A DNA stretch of 10,056 nt from a candidate division NPL-UPA2 bacterium (lineage in GTDB: Bacteria > NPL-UPA2 > JAGMAN01), in assembly GCA_021129695.1 (NCBI GenBank), contig JAJOKU010000007.1, positions 1 through 10,056 of the forward strand, given 5' to 3'. Made by a program: the position numbers and the translations under genes. Positions 1 through 8,386 of the stretch are shown piece after piece. Each line of letters starts with the position of its first letter. Position 1 is the stretch's first letter. The notes beneath the pieces were generated by a model. It was not told the DNA's origin. It searched no databases and was given only the letters and a program-made list of their open reading frames with translations.

Positions 1-10
1 ACTTCCACAT
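1..10 (-). CDS. possible first codons of a further downstream gene (partial)
   Basis: On the minus strand an ATG at 10-8 is preceded, with 7 nt spacing, by GGAGG (18-22). Reading on gives M-W-K before the window ends; an in-frame ATG two codons earlier (16-14) lies too close to the GGAGG. In many rod-shape operons mreD is followed by mrdA (penicillin-binding protein 2) or rodA, so such a gene would be expected here. Three codons cannot identify it. The ribosome-site-like sequence also lies in a repeat-like stretch, so it may be fortuitous. Confidence 0.25.
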
Positions 11-16
11 TTTCAT

Positions 17-95
17 CCCTCCGCCTCTGCGTGGCTAGTTATTAAATCGCCTTTTTTATTTCTTCTATTTTCTCCTCTCTGTGTTCTCTGTGGTT
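17..95 (-). repeat. degenerate intergenic repeat units (CACAGAG/CGCAGAG type)
   Basis: The non-coding stretch after mreD holds two related purine-rich units on the minus strand: ACCACAGAGAACACAGAGAG (about 75-94) and GCCACGCAGAGGCGGAGGG (17-35). Both carry the pattern CCAC(R/G)CAGAG-like or CCACAGAG, and they are separated by an A-rich spacer. Elements of this look recur between genes in many environmental bacterial genomes, usually in intergenic positions. I see no hairpin followed by a T-run, so I do not call it a terminator. Their function is unknown. Confidence 0.5.
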
Positions 96-104
96 GTCTT
101 TGTC

Positions 105-617
105 TTAAGCTTTAAACAGCTTTCTTAGTCCTAGAAAAATGGGAAGAGCTAAGACAGTGTTGATGGCGATGTTTAAGAAAATGAGCTTAATAACCTTGGG
201 GGGGAGGAAGGGCAATTCCGCATAATAAATAGACCTCATGCAAAGATAAAGTAGTTCATGAACGATGACTGCTAAGAAGGCAACCGTTAGCTGAACGAGG
301 GTCCTTTCACGATATAACTTATTCCCCAGGAGTCCAGCCAGAGCGCCAGCCACCGTCTTGCAAAGAGCACCCATTCCCAGCAGGCCTGCTGAGAAGCAGT
401 CCAGCAATAGGCCTCCTAAGAAACCAACCAGTCCTCCTTTTATCTCCCCCTGGTAAACCCCGTAAGACCTTCGGTCCCTTACGGGGTAAAGGCCAGCGAA
501 GATGGCGAGCAGCAGAATGAGATCAGGTCGGACCCCATGAAGCTGTTCAGGGCTTAAGAGGGTAGTTTGTAAGACTGAGGCAATGATTAACAGTAAGGCC
601 CAGAGAAAAATGCTCAC
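105..617 (-). CDS. mreD: rod shape-determining protein MreD
   Basis: This is a 170-residue integral membrane protein of the elongation (rod) complex. It works with MreC and MreB at the inner membrane to organise lateral peptidoglycan synthesis. It is very hydrophobic, with membrane stretches at about 3-21, 30-44, 61-77, 80-98, 108-127 and 143-165. The segment GGLLLDCFSAGLLGMGAL (68-85) matches the conserved MreD signature region of a Gly/Leu-rich helix with an Asp. Length is normal for the family (about 160-175). The start codon is GTG, overlapping the mreC stop by 4 nt (GTGA), with no strong ribosome site of its own. Synthesis is probably coupled to mreC. The call rests on both hydropathy and gene order, because MreD is poorly conserved in sequence. 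Confidence 0.9.
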   Translation of the reverse strand: MSIFLWALLLIIASVLQTTLLSPEQLHGVRPDLILLLAIFAGLYPVRDRRSYGVYQGEIKGGLVGFLGGLLLDCFSAGLLGMGALCKTVAGALAGLLGNKLYRERTLVQLTVAFLAVIVHELLYLCMRSIYYAELPFLPPKVIKLIFLNIAINTVLALPIFLGLRKLFKA

Positions 618-1423
618 GGTTGGATTATCACCAGCACTTCCTCCAATCGAGAAAAATCAACGGTTGGAAGAACCCAGGCCCTTTGAAGGTAACTTTCCCT
701 CTTCACTTCCACAACTGTGCCTATCCTCAATCCTGAAGGATACTTGCCCCCAAAGCCTGAGGAGATGATGAGGTCCCCCTCCACAATATCAGCTTGAGGG
801 GAAATATAGACCATCTCGCAGATGTCCGTTCCCTTACCTTTCACTACTCCACTGACCCGGCTCCTCTGCACCAAGGCGCCCACCGAGCTATCCCCGTCCA
901 GGATAAGCCTTACCTGAGAAGCATTGTCCCAGACCTGACTCACATATCCAACGATCCCCTGGTAGCTAATCACCGGCAGACCCCTCTCAACTCCATCACT
1001 TCGTCCTTTATCGATAACTATGGTTCTATACCAGTTGGTTGGCTCCCTTCCAATGACCCTGGCTCCCAGGCTCCCTGACAGGATGTCCTCAAACGATTTC
1101 CTCTCCTTGAAGGCAAGCAGTTGGCGTAGCCTCTCATTCTCTAACCTTTGCTCCTCTAAGTCGGTTACCTTAGATCTCAGGCGCTCTACCTCCGCTAAGA
1201 TAGCCTCCTTCTCTTCATCCAGAGAGACCCTCTCCTTCAGCTTACTGAGCCGGCTCCAACCTGAGGTCACCGCACCTTGAAGGGGAGAAAGGAGGGTGAG
1301 AAAGAAAGACTCTGCCTTTTGACTCTTCCCCTCAACAATGGAATCAAACGTCAACAAGAGAAGGGAGAAGAAGATTAAGGCACCGGGAACGAGCCCCCTT
1401 TTATATTTAAAGAAGACCTGCAT
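614..1423 (-). CDS. mreC: rod shape-determining protein MreC
   Basis: This is a 269-residue bitopic protein linking cytoplasmic MreB to periplasmic cell-wall enzymes. A basic N-terminus (FKYKRG) is followed by one membrane helix at about 11-28. A heptad-like charged coiled coil spans roughly 66-108 (rich in E, L and R, including EEQRLENERLRQLLAFKE). The beta-barrel domain then occupies about 118-268. Recognisable MreC blocks are ARVIGREPTNWYRTIVIDKG (121-140), GLPVISYQGIVGYV (148-161), SVGALVQRSRVSGVVKG (180-196) and SSGFGGKYPSGLRIGTV (221-237). The ATG lies 2 nt after the mreB stop and no good Shine-Dalgarno sequence is visible, so reinitiation from mreB is likely. Length is typical. Confidence 0.96.
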   Translation of the reverse strand: MQVFFKYKRGLVPGALIFFSLLLLTFDSIVEGKSQKAESFFLTLLSPLQGAVTSGWSRLSKLKERVSLDEEKEAILAEVERLRSKVTDLEEQRLENERLRQLLAFKERKSFEDILSGSLGARVIGREPTNWYRTIVIDKGRSDGVERGLPVISYQGIVGYVSQVWDNASQVRLILDGDSSVGALVQRSRVSGVVKGKGTDICEMVYISPQADIVEGDLIISSGFGGKYPSGLRIGTVVEVKRESYLQRAWVLPTVDFSRLEEVLVIIQP

Positions 1424-1425
1424 AT

Positions 1426-2457
1426 TTACTCTGCGTTGGTAGTTAGCTTCCTCAAGACCCTGACCTCGTCTAATATCTTACCAGTTCCCGCAACCACGGT
1501 GTTCAAGGGATTCTCAGCTATATTCACCGGAAGGTCGGTCTCCTCACTTAGCCTTTTGTCCAGTCCTCTTAGAAGTGAGCCCCCACCAGCCATGGTTATT
1601 CCCCGATCTACCAAATCGGCGGAAAGTTCAGGAGGAGTCTGCTCCAGGGTCAGCTTTACCGCCTCCACAATAGTGTTAACCGGCTCAGCCATTGCCTCTC
1701 TTATCTCCTGGGAAGAAATAGTTAAGGTTTTGGGCAGTCCAGCCACTAAATCCCTTCCCTTAACTTCCATGGTCGTTTCCTCATCACTTGCGAAGGCTGA
1801 ACCAATCCTTATCTTCACTTCTTCAGCGGTGCGCTCCCCGATCATGAGATTGTATGCCTTCTTCAGATGCTGGGCGATGGCTTCATCCATCTCATCCCCG
1901 GCAATGCGAACCGTTTTGCTGAGAACTATCCCTCCCAAGGAGATGACGGCCACTTCTGTGGTTCCTCCTCCTATATCCACTATCAAATTACCGCCCGGCT
2001 CCTCTACTGGAAGCCCGGCTCCAGTGGCCGCGGCCATCGGTTCCTCAACTAAGTAAACTTCCCTGGCTCCGGCCTGCTCGGCGGAATCGCTAACTGCCCT
2101 CTTCTCTACCTCGGTGATTCCAGAGGGAATAGCTATCACTACTCGGGGGGCAAAAAAACTCCGGCGCTGGTAGGCTTTCCTTATAAAATATCTTAACATC
2201 TCTTCAGTGATAACGAAATCAGCAATCACCCCATCCCTTAATGGTTTTATGGCCACAATGCTGCCCGGGGTTCTACCTACCATTCGCTTAGCTCCCACCC
2301 CGACAGCCAGAACATTGTTTGTCCCCTTCTCTACCGCTACCACCGATGGCTCATCCAGAACTATCCCTCGGCCTTTAAGGTAAACCAGGGTATTAGCCGT
2401 TCCCAAATCTATTCCGATGTCACTGGAAAACCAACCAAAAAGAAAACTAAAAGCCAT
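1426..2457 (-). CDS. mreB: rod shape-determining protein MreB (actin-like ATPase)
   Basis: This 343-residue bacterial actin homologue forms membrane-bound filaments that steer the elongation machinery. The N-terminus [13 protein letters not shown] is hydrophobic or amphipathic, suited to membrane attachment. Actin-fold signatures are present: phosphate-1 motif [10 protein letters not shown] (14-23), phosphate-2 motif [15 protein letters not shown] (159-173), [12 protein letters not shown] (137-148) with the Glu near the hydrolytic site, and adenosine motif [12 protein letters not shown] (289-300). Length is normal (about 335-345). The start overlaps the alaS end by 11 nt and has a strong ribosome site, so it can be translated at a high rate of its own despite the overlap. 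It heads the mreBCD trio. Confidence 0.98.
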   Translation of the reverse strand: MAFSFLFGWFSSDIGIDLGTANTLVYLKGRGIVLDEPSVVAVEKGTNNVLAVGVGAKRMVGRTPGSIVAIKPLRDGVIADFVITEEMLRYFIRKAYQRRSFFAPRVVIAIPSGITEVEKRAVSDSAEQAGAREVYLVEEPMAAATGAGLPVEEPGGNLIVDIGGGTTEVAVISLGGIVLSKTVRIAGDEMDEAIAQHLKKAYNLMIGERTAEEVKIRIGSAFASDEETTMEVKGRDLVAGLPKTLTISSQEIREAMAEPVNTIVEAVKLTLEQTPPELSADLVDRGITMAGGGSLLRGLDKRLSEETDLPVNIAENPLNTVVAGTGKILDEVRVLRKLTTNAE

Positions 2458-5086
2458 TCTCTGCCTCCTTTCTTATTAACTGGGGCACTTTCTTCAGAGC
2501 TTGATCCAGCTTCAAGGGGTCCTTACCTCCCGCCTGAGCATAGTCCTCTCGGCCTCCGCCGCTTCCCCCGGCAACCTTAGCCACCTCCTTAATGATACTG
2601 CCAGCATGAAATCCCTTTTCAACCAGGTTCCTGGTTACTCCCGCTGCCAGAGCCACCTTACCTTCAATGACTGTTCCCAATACTATGACTGCCTCTCCCA
2701 TCTTTTCCTTAAGGTGGTCAATAAGTGAGCCCATTTCCTCTCTCTTCACATTATCCACCCGGGAAGAAATAACTTTTATTCCCCCCACTTCCACCGCCTG
2801 CCGGAGAAGCGTTTCTGCCCTGGAGAGCACGTCTTTATGCTTCAGACGATTTATCTGTTTCTCTAATGCTCGGGTCTTCTTTACCAGTTCCCCTACCTGA
2901 TGGGCTGCCTCTCGGGGATGAGTCTTCAAGATTTCCCCTATCTCCTTTAAGACTGCTTCCTCATCCTTAATTAACCGGTAGGCCTCCTTCCCGGTCAGCG
3001 CTTCAATCCTTCTTATCCCGGCGGCAACTGAACTTTCTACGGTTATCTTAAATAGGCCAATCCCTCCCGTGGCTTGAAGATGGGTCCCTCCACAGAGTTC
3101 TTTGCTGTAATCACCAATATTAATCAGTCGCACTTCGTCTTCGTATTTCTCCCCGAATAGAGCAATAGCTCCCATCTTCTTAGCTTTCTCTAAATCGGTG
3201 TGGATAATCTCCACCCGGGCATTCTCTCTTATCTTCTCATTGACCAATTCCTCAATCCGGTCCAACTGCCTATCAGAGATTGCTTTAAAGTGAGTGAAGT
3301 CAAATCGTAGCCTCTCGGGAGCAACCAACGAGCCGGACTGAGCTACATGCTCTCCTAATACTTGCCGAAGCACATTCTGAAGAAGATGAGTAGCCGTGTG
3401 ACTACGAGCAATGCGGCTACGGCGCTCGACATCTACAGAAGCTTTCAAATTCATCCCCCTAACTAATTTCCCCTTAACCACTTTTCCTTTATGAACGGTG
3501 AGTTCCGGTAGAGGCTTCTGGGCATCGGTTACCTCAGCCTTTACTGACTCAGAAGTCAAAGTGCCAATATCCCCCACCTGTCCTCCCGCTTCTCCATAGA
3601 ATGGGGTCTTATTCAGAATAATCTCTATCTCTTCCCCAGTTGAAGCTCTGTCTATGAGTTTATCTTCTTTAATAATGGCTAAGACTTCAGCCTGACAATC
3701 AGTACTTTCATAGCCGACGAATTCTGTCCTCCTGAACTTGGAGGGAAGCTGGCTGTAGACTGAGGAGATTTCTTCCTTCCCAGTTCCACCCCAGGCGGCT
3801 CGAGCCAACTCCTGCTGCCTTCTCATGACCTTCTCAAATCCAGCTTTATCCACGGTAAGACCACTCTCTCCGGCTAACTCCTCAGTGAGGCTCAAGGGGA
3901 AGCCATGGGTATCATAAAGCTTGAAGACAGCTTCTCCCGGAATTTCCCTCTTTCCTTCTTTCCGGAGCTCGCCTATCATTCCTTCTAAAATCTCTATCCC
4001 CTGCTGGAGAGTGGACTGAAATCTCTCCTCTTCACTCAAGACTACCTGGCTTATATGGTCGCGCCTGGAAGTTAACTCCGGGTAGGCGTCCTTCATGACA
4101 TCAACAACCACCGCAGTCAGGGGATAGAGGAAGGGTTTATCCATGCCCAACCGTCTTCCCTGCCGAACCGCTCGGCGAATAAGCCTCCTCAGAACATAAC
4201 CCCTGCCTTCATTTGAGGGAAGAACTCCGTCTCCGATGAGGAAAGTGGAAGCCCGCAGATGGTCAGCCATTATCCGAAGGGAAATATCTTTATTCTCCTC
4301 TATTCCGTAGCTAACTCCAGCTGCCTCAACAACCGCATCAACAATTGGCTTCAGGATGCTCGTCTCAAAGATAGTCTCTTTACCTTCTAAGACAGCCAAC
4401 GTTCTCTCCAGCCCCATTCCCGTATCAATGTTCTTCTGGGAAAGGGGCAGAAGCCTTCCGTCCGGCTGCCGGTCAAACTGGGTAAAGACTAAGTTCCACA
4501 GTTCTAAGAATCGGTCGCAATCACACCCGACGGTGCAGTCCTTCTTGCCGCAGCCTTTATCCTTTCCCCTATCAAAGATTATCTCCGAGCAGGGACCGCA
4601 GGGGCCAGTGGGACCCATGTCCCAGAAGTTATCTTCTTCCCCCAATCTAACAATTCTCTCTTCAGGAATTCCCAACTTTTGCCAGATGCGAAAAGCTTCA
4701 TCATCATCCTTAAAGATACTAATCCATAATTTCTCCTTTGGAATCTTAAGCTCCCCGGCAACCAGGTCCCAGGCCCACTCAATTGCCTCTTCCTTAAAAT
4801 AATCTCCGAAGGAGAAGTTTCCCAACATCTCCATGAAGGTAAGGTGGCGAGTTGTTCTGCCTACATTTTCAACGTCAGTGGTTCGGAAACACTTCTGGCA
4901 GGTGACCGCTCGGCGGAAATCTGATATTGCCTTCCCCAAGAACATCTGCTTGAACTGGTTCATCCCGGCCCCGGTAAAGAGCAGAGTGGCATCTTCCTTG
5001 GGGACTAAGGAATCACCGGGCCTTATGGTATGCCCCCTCTCCTTGAAGAAATCCAAATATCTCTGTCGAAGATTCTCAGCCCTCAT
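2447..5086 (-). CDS. alaS: alanyl-tRNA synthetase
   Basis: This 879-residue cytoplasmic class II enzyme charges tRNA-Ala with alanine. The N-terminal catalytic domain includes [17 protein letters not shown] (about 35-51), the [19 protein letters not shown] region and [10 protein letters not shown], then [14 protein letters not shown] near 155-168. A Cys-rich segment [17 protein letters not shown] sits near 180. The editing domain carries the metal-binding HxxxH (H563, H567, in HTATHLL) and CxxxH (C665, H669, in CGGTH), so proofreading of Ser and Gly mischarging looks intact. The C-terminal C-Ala domain ends with [18 protein letters not shown]. The length equals that of full-size bacterial AlaRS. 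The ATG is 15 nt after the recX stop with only a weak ribosome site; the last 11 nt overlap mreB. Confidence 0.98.
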   Translation of the reverse strand: MRAENLRQRYLDFFKERGHTIRPGDSLVPKEDATLLFTGAGMNQFKQMFLGKAISDFRRAVTCQKCFRTTDVENVGRTTRHLTFMEMLGNFSFGDYFKEEAIEWAWDLVAGELKIPKEKLWISIFKDDDEAFRIWQKLGIPEERIVRLGEEDNFWDMGPTGPCGPCSEIIFDRGKDKGCGKKDCTVGCDCDRFLELWNLVFTQFDRQPDGRLLPLSQKNIDTGMGLERTLAVLEGKETIFETSILKPIVDAVVEAAGVSYGIEENKDISLRIMADHLRASTFLIGDGVLPSNEGRGYVLRRLIRRAVRQGRRLGMDKPFLYPLTAVVVDVMKDAYPELTSRRDHISQVVLSEEERFQSTLQQGIEILEGMIGELRKEGKREIPGEAVFKLYDTHGFPLSLTEELAGESGLTVDKAGFEKVMRRQQELARAAWGGTGKEEISSVYSQLPSKFRRTEFVGYESTDCQAEVLAIIKEDKLIDRASTGEEIEIILNKTPFYGEAGGQVGDIGTLTSESVKAEVTDAQKPLPELTVHKGKVVKGKLVRGMNLKASVDVERRSRIARSHTATHLLQNVLRQVLGEHVAQSGSLVAPERLRFDFTHFKAISDRQLDRIEELVNEKIRENARVEIIHTDLEKAKKMGAIALFGEKYEDEVRLINIGDYSKELCGGTHLQATGGIGLFKITVESSVAAGIRRIEALTGKEAYRLIKDEEAVLKEIGEILKTHPREAAHQVGELVKKTRALEKQINRLKHKDVLSRAETLLRQAVEVGGIKVISSRVDNVKREEMGSLIDHLKEKMGEAVIVLGTVIEGKVALAAGVTRNLVEKGFHAGSIIKEVAKVAGGSGGGREDYAQAGGKDPLKLDQALKKVPQLIRKEAENGF
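2464..2468 (-). promoter_or_regulatory. ribosome binding site of mreB
   Basis: GGAGG, within the longer run AAAGGAGG, lies 6 nt before the mreB ATG and inside the last codons of alaS. It supports the chosen mreB start even though that start overlaps alaS. Confidence 0.85.
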
Positions 5087-5101
5087 TTTACTGCCGTGCT
5101 T

Positions 5102-5725
5102 CTACCTGATCTTTTCTAAGACTTCTGAGATGGTCTCAGGAGAGAAACCTCTTCTTCCTAAGTAACCGTAAAGGCGACGTTTGATAGTTAAATCATCTAA
5201 GCCACGGTAGCTCTTTAATTTCTTCTTAGCCAGGGTGAGAGCTAAGGTCTCTTCATCATGCTGGCCATAGGTGGCCTCACTGGCTACTTCAATAATCTCT
5301 TTGTCAATCCCCTTCTGTCTGAGTTCCTGCTCAAGCAGTCTCCTTCCCATGGGCTTGCTTTGCATACGGGACTGGGCCCAAGAGCGAGCAAATTCTTCAT
5401 CGTTAATCAGCCCAATTCTTTTGAGATTCTCCACCGCCTCTTCAATTACTTTCTCATCATAGTCTTTTCTTTTGAGCCTATCCCTTACTTCTCTTGTGCT
5501 GCGAGGACGAAAGCTGAGGAGATTCAGAGCATAATCCTTAGCCTTCCTTGCCTCCTCCTTAAAAATAATCCTGCGAATCTGCGCCTGATTGACCTCCTGG
5601 CCCACCTCCAGGTTTAGTTTTAAGACGATCTCCTCATCAACTCCGCAGAGGAAGCTACCGTCAATAAATAGAGAACGTCTCCCGGGACGGCGCCTCTGCC
5701 TTTCAATGGCTGTAATCTTTGACAA
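5102..5725 (-). CDS. recX: regulatory protein RecX
   Basis: This 207-residue cytoplasmic protein is predicted to bind RecA filaments and modulate (usually inhibit) recombinase activity. It has the family layout: a small N-terminal region (ITAIERQRRRPGRRSLFIDG, 4-23) followed by three-helix repeats. The first repeat is around 65-120 (ALNLLSFRPRSTREV, then LINDEEFARSWAQSR). The second is around 126-149 (MGRRLLEQELRQKGI). The third is around 178-206 (RRLYGYLGRRGFSPETI). The only start fitting the conserved ITAIERQ beginning is TTG, 2 nt after the protease stop. There is no nearby in-frame ATG and no clear Shine-Dalgarno sequence, so low-level, coupled expression is inferred. RecX is often kept scarce relative to RecA. 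Confidence 0.94.
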   Translation of the reverse strand: MSKITAIERQRRRPGRRSLFIDGSFLCGVDEEIVLKLNLEVGQEVNQAQIRRIIFKEEARKAKDYALNLLSFRPRSTREVRDRLKRKDYDEKVIEEAVENLKRIGLINDEEFARSWAQSRMQSKPMGRRLLEQELRQKGIDKEIIEVASEATYGQHDEETLALTLAKKKLKSYRGLDDLTIKRRLYGYLGRRGFSPETISEVLEKIR

Positions 5726-5727
5726 AC

Positions 5728-7302
5728 CTATTCTCTTTCTTCTGCCGTCAGGACGACATAGAGGGCAAATCTCCCCCTCCGAATATGGAGGAGAACCTTC
5801 TGGCCGGCTTTAACCTCGGCCATGGCCTTATTGAAATCGTCCGTGTTCTTAATCCTTTCCCTATTAACCTCCTTGATAATATCTCCCGGTCGAACATTCC
5901 GATGGGCAGGGCTTCCCGGCTTAACTTCAGTAACCAGCACTCCCTCCCTGTCCGTGAGGTCGTAGCGCCGGGCCACCTCCTCAGTTATATTCTTCACGCT
6001 GAGTCCAAGCTGCCCCCGAAGTCTCTCATCTATCCGGTCCTGCAGCTCTTCCTCAGTCGGCATCTCACCGATGGTAACGTTGAGGGTTTTCTCTTTCCCT
6101 TCCCGAATTATCTTGACCTTTACCTTTTTCCCTACTTCGGTGCGGGCTACTTCTCGCTGCAATTCCCGAACGCTATCAATGGGCTTACCGTCAAATTCCC
6201 TGATGACGTCTCCTTCTACAATCCCGGCCTTCTCGGCTGGACCGCCCTTGATCAGGTCACTGACGAGGGCTCCTTTGGTATCGGGAAGTTCAAGCACTTC
6301 AGCTAAATCTTTGGTGACCGGCTGGATACTCACCCCCAGCCATCCCCTCACCACCCTTCCCCGCTCCCTCAACTGGGGAAGGATATCTTTAACCATATTG
6401 ATGGGAACGGCAAAGCCAAGACCCTGAGCCATATAGGGAGAGATGATAAAGGTGTTGACGCCGATGGCTTCTCCACGAATGTTAACCAGAGGACCGCCAC
6501 TGTTACCAAAGTTGATGGAGGCATCGGTCTGAATAAAATCTTCGTAGTGGGTTATACCAAATCCTGCACGCCCCTTTCCACTAATCACCCCCACCGTCAT
6601 GCTATGCTCTAATCTGAAGGGACTGCCAATGGCAATGGCCCACTCTCCTACCCTTAACTTGTCTGAATCACCCAATTTGACCACCGGCAGCGGCCTTCCT
6701 GCCTCGATCTTAATTAGAGCTACATCGGTCTTGGGATCTATTCCTATTACCTCTGCCTTGAATTCCTTCCCTTCTCCCGGCAGCTTCACCTTGATTTCCT
6801 CTACTCCCTCAATTACGTGATAGCTTGTCAGAATGTATCCTTCCTCATCAATAATAAAACCGGAGCCAAGAGGACCTTCTCGCCTTTCTTGCCGGGGCTC
6901 CTCCCTTTGCCTTTCTCGGCGTCTCCTTCTTCCAAAGAACTCCGGGAAGAAATCCTCAAAAGGGCCTTCAAAGAATCGCTCAAAGTCGCGGAATGGGTCC
7001 CGGTGACGAATAGTGACCACCCTCTCGGTCTTGACCTGGACCACCGCCGGCTTAACGGATTCAAAAACTTTGATGAAGGGATTTTCTATCTCCTCTAAGC
7101 TCCTGGGAGAAGTTGCTGGCGGAGAGACTGCCTCTGCCCGTTCGCTACCTAAAGGTACTGCACCTAAAGGGGCTGCCTGGATAATCTCCTCGTTCCGAAC
7201 TCCCGAGTTCGCCGAAAAATTCAAACTGAGACCAATCCCCAAGCCGACCAATAAGGTCACCATAACCACAGCCGCATAATTCATTTGACTTCTTTTAACC
7301 AT
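5728..7302 (-). CDS. HtrA/Deg-family serine protease with two PDZ domains (DegP/DegQ-like)
   Basis: This is a 524-residue envelope quality-control protease and chaperone. From the ATG at 7302 it has a basic N-terminus and one hydrophobic segment (YAAVVMVTLLVGLGIGLSL, about 9-27), either a signal peptide or an anchor. The trypsin-fold triad is complete: His162 in SYHVIEG, Asp193 in KTDVALIKI, and Ser268 in NFGNSGGPLVN. PDZ1 is near 315-410 (RGWLGVSIQPV, GPAEKAGIVEGDVI) and PDZ2 near 430-520 (GSPAHRNVRPGDIIKEVN). A loop before the core is Phe-rich, then Arg/Glu-rich (about 105-142). An in-frame GTG at 7332 would add 10 residues and overlap recA by 11 nt. I prefer 7302 because AAGGAGGTG lies before it, although its 12 nt spacing is long. 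Its place between recA and recX is unusual. Confidence 0.95.
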   Translation of the reverse strand: MVKRSQMNYAAVVMVTLLVGLGIGLSLNFSANSGVRNEEIIQAAPLGAVPLGSERAEAVSPPATSPRSLEEIENPFIKVFESVKPAVVQVKTERVVTIRHRDPFRDFERFFEGPFEDFFPEFFGRRRRRERQREEPRQERREGPLGSGFIIDEEGYILTSYHVIEGVEEIKVKLPGEGKEFKAEVIGIDPKTDVALIKIEAGRPLPVVKLGDSDKLRVGEWAIAIGSPFRLEHSMTVGVISGKGRAGFGITHYEDFIQTDASINFGNSGGPLVNIRGEAIGVNTFIISPYMAQGLGFAVPINMVKDILPQLRERGRVVRGWLGVSIQPVTKDLAEVLELPDTKGALVSDLIKGGPAEKAGIVEGDVIREFDGKPIDSVRELQREVARTEVGKKVKVKIIREGKEKTLNVTIGEMPTEEELQDRIDERLRGQLGLSVKNITEEVARRYDLTDREGVLVTEVKPGSPAHRNVRPGDIIKEVNRERIKNTDDFNKAMAEVKAGQKVLLHIRRGRFALYVVLTAEERE

Positions 7303-7314
7303 GATATTCACCCA

Positions 7315-7319
7315 CCTCC
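7315..7319 (-). promoter_or_regulatory. ribosome binding site deciding the HtrA-like protease start
   Basis: GGAGG, within AAGGAGGTG, lies just after the recA stop codon. It is 12 nt before the ATG at 7302 and only 3 nt before an in-frame GTG at 7311. It lies downstream of the GTG at 7332, which has only a weak A-rich leader, so the long-start version is less likely. Confidence 0.65.
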
Positions 7320-7321
7320 TT

Positions 7322-8341
7322 CTACTTTTCACCTTTTTCTGCCAATCCGGCTGGCCGCTTCACCTTTTGAGTAATCTCATCCATAAGTTTCGGATGTTCC
7401 TTCAAGTAAGCTTTGGCCTTTTCTCTTCCCTGTCCTATCTTCTCCTTATTATAAACGAACCAGACACCAGATTTCTCAATGATTCCCCGCTCCACTCCCA
7501 CATCCAGGACCGAGCCCTCCCTGGATATTCCTTCCCCATACATGATGTCGAACTGTGCTTCCCGGAAGGGTGCGGCCAGCTTATTCTTGGCCACTTTCAC
7601 CCTGGTCCGGTTCCCGATCACTTCCGTCCCCTCTTTAATCTGCCCTATCCTTCTTATATCTAATCGGACTGAAGCATAGAATTTTAGGGCCCTACCGCCC
7701 GGTGTTGTCTCCGGACTTCCAAACATTACTCCGATCTTCTCCCTGATCTGATTGACGAATATGGCACAGGTCCTGGAGCGGCTGATGGCCGCAGTGAGTT
7801 TACGCAGCGCCTGGGACATGAGACGGGCCTGCAGGCCCATGTGGCTGTCTCCCATCTCTCCCTCAATCTCTGCCTTGGGGACCAGCGCGGCTACCGAATC
7901 AATCACTATTATATCAACCGCATTGCTCCTTATCAAGGTCTCCACGATCTCCAGGGCCTGCTCCCCCCAGTCCGGCTGGGAGACAAGGAGATTATCCATA
8001 TTCACTCCAAGCTTGCGAGAATAGTCTGGGTCAAGGGCATGTTCAACATCAACGAAGGCAGCTGCTCCTCCCTGTCTTTGCACTTCAGCTACAATATGAA
8101 GAGCGAGGGTTGTCTTCCCTGAAGCCTCTGGCCCGAATATCTCTACTACCCTTCCACGAGGAACTCCTCCGATTCCTAAGGCCAGGTCAAGACCGAGGGC
8201 TCCGGTGGATATGGCATCCACCCGGACGGCGGCTCCTTCTCTTCCCAGTCTCATAATAGAACCCTTGCCAAACTGCTTCTCGATCTGGGCTAAAGCCAGA
8301 TCAAGAGCCCTTTGCTTATCGCTCTTCTTCTCCTCTGCCAT
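7322..8341 (-). CDS. recA: RecA recombinase
   Basis: This 339-residue cytoplasmic ATPase forms filaments on single-stranded DNA. It drives strand exchange in recombinational repair and, where LexA is present, its self-cleavage. The N-terminal polymerisation helix region includes [22 protein letters not shown] (12-33, given in outline). The Walker A motif GPEASGKTT is at 70-78. Walker B is [21 protein letters not shown] (144-164, in outline). The L1/L2 DNA-binding region runs through [20 protein letters not shown] (197-216), followed by [14 protein letters not shown]. The family's canonical motifs are present, there is no intein, and the length is slightly short at the acidic C-terminal tail, which here ends in AEKGEK. 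The start is ATG with a double Shine-Dalgarno sequence. It lies 45 nt after the methyltransferase gene and 19 nt before the preferred protease start. Confidence 0.99.
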   Translation of the reverse strand: MAEEKKSDKQRALDLALAQIEKQFGKGSIMRLGREGAAVRVDAISTGALGLDLALGIGGVPRGRVVEIFGPEASGKTTLALHIVAEVQRQGGAAAFVDVEHALDPDYSRKLGVNMDNLLVSQPDWGEQALEIVETLIRSNAVDIIVIDSVAALVPKAEIEGEMGDSHMGLQARLMSQALRKLTAAISRSRTCAIFVNQIREKIGVMFGSPETTPGGRALKFYASVRLDIRRIGQIKEGTEVIGNRTRVKVAKNKLAAPFREAQFDIMYGEGISREGSVLDVGVERGIIEKSGVWFVYNKEKIGQGREKAKAYLKEHPKLMDEITQKVKRPAGLAEKGEK

Positions 8342-8349
8342 GATATTTA

Positions 8350-8358
8350 CCTCCCTCC
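8350..8358 (-). promoter_or_regulatory. double ribosome binding site of recA
   Basis: On the minus strand GGAGGGAGG forms two overlapping Shine-Dalgarno cores, the nearer one 8 nt before the recA ATG. It is the strongest such site in the window, fitting a highly expressed protein. In the remaining 36 nt up to the methyltransferase stop I cannot recognise a promoter or a palindromic SOS box. Confidence 0.85.
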
Positions 8359-8386
8359 TTTAAGTTAGCGCAAAATGTTCCTATTC

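Noticed and set aside
1..104. Rho-independent terminator after mreD
   Set aside because: No G+C-rich stem followed by a T-run is seen on the minus strand; CCAC/GTGG at the edges is too short and too far apart to form a convincing hairpin.
1436..2056. 206-codon plus-strand open frame
   Set aside because: It lies wholly antisense to mreB, whose protein motifs are complete. The predicted protein is a Ser-rich low-complexity product typical of a shadow frame.
4356..4802. 148-codon plus-strand open frame
   Set aside because: It is antisense to the catalytic region of alaS, whose motifs are intact on the other strand.
5719..6306. 195-codon plus-strand open frame
   Set aside because: It is antisense to the PDZ region of the protease gene, has no ribosome site and no recognisable domain.
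7303..7332. GTG at 7332 as the protease start
   Set aside because: It overlaps recA by 11 nt with only a weak A-rich leader, while a strong AAGGAGGTG lies between it and the ATG at 7302. It remains possible because the spacing to that ATG is long.
8342..8386. SOS box before recA
   Set aside because: A GAAC half-site is present (in GGAACATTTTGCG), but the matching GTTC arm is missing, so no palindrome supports LexA binding.
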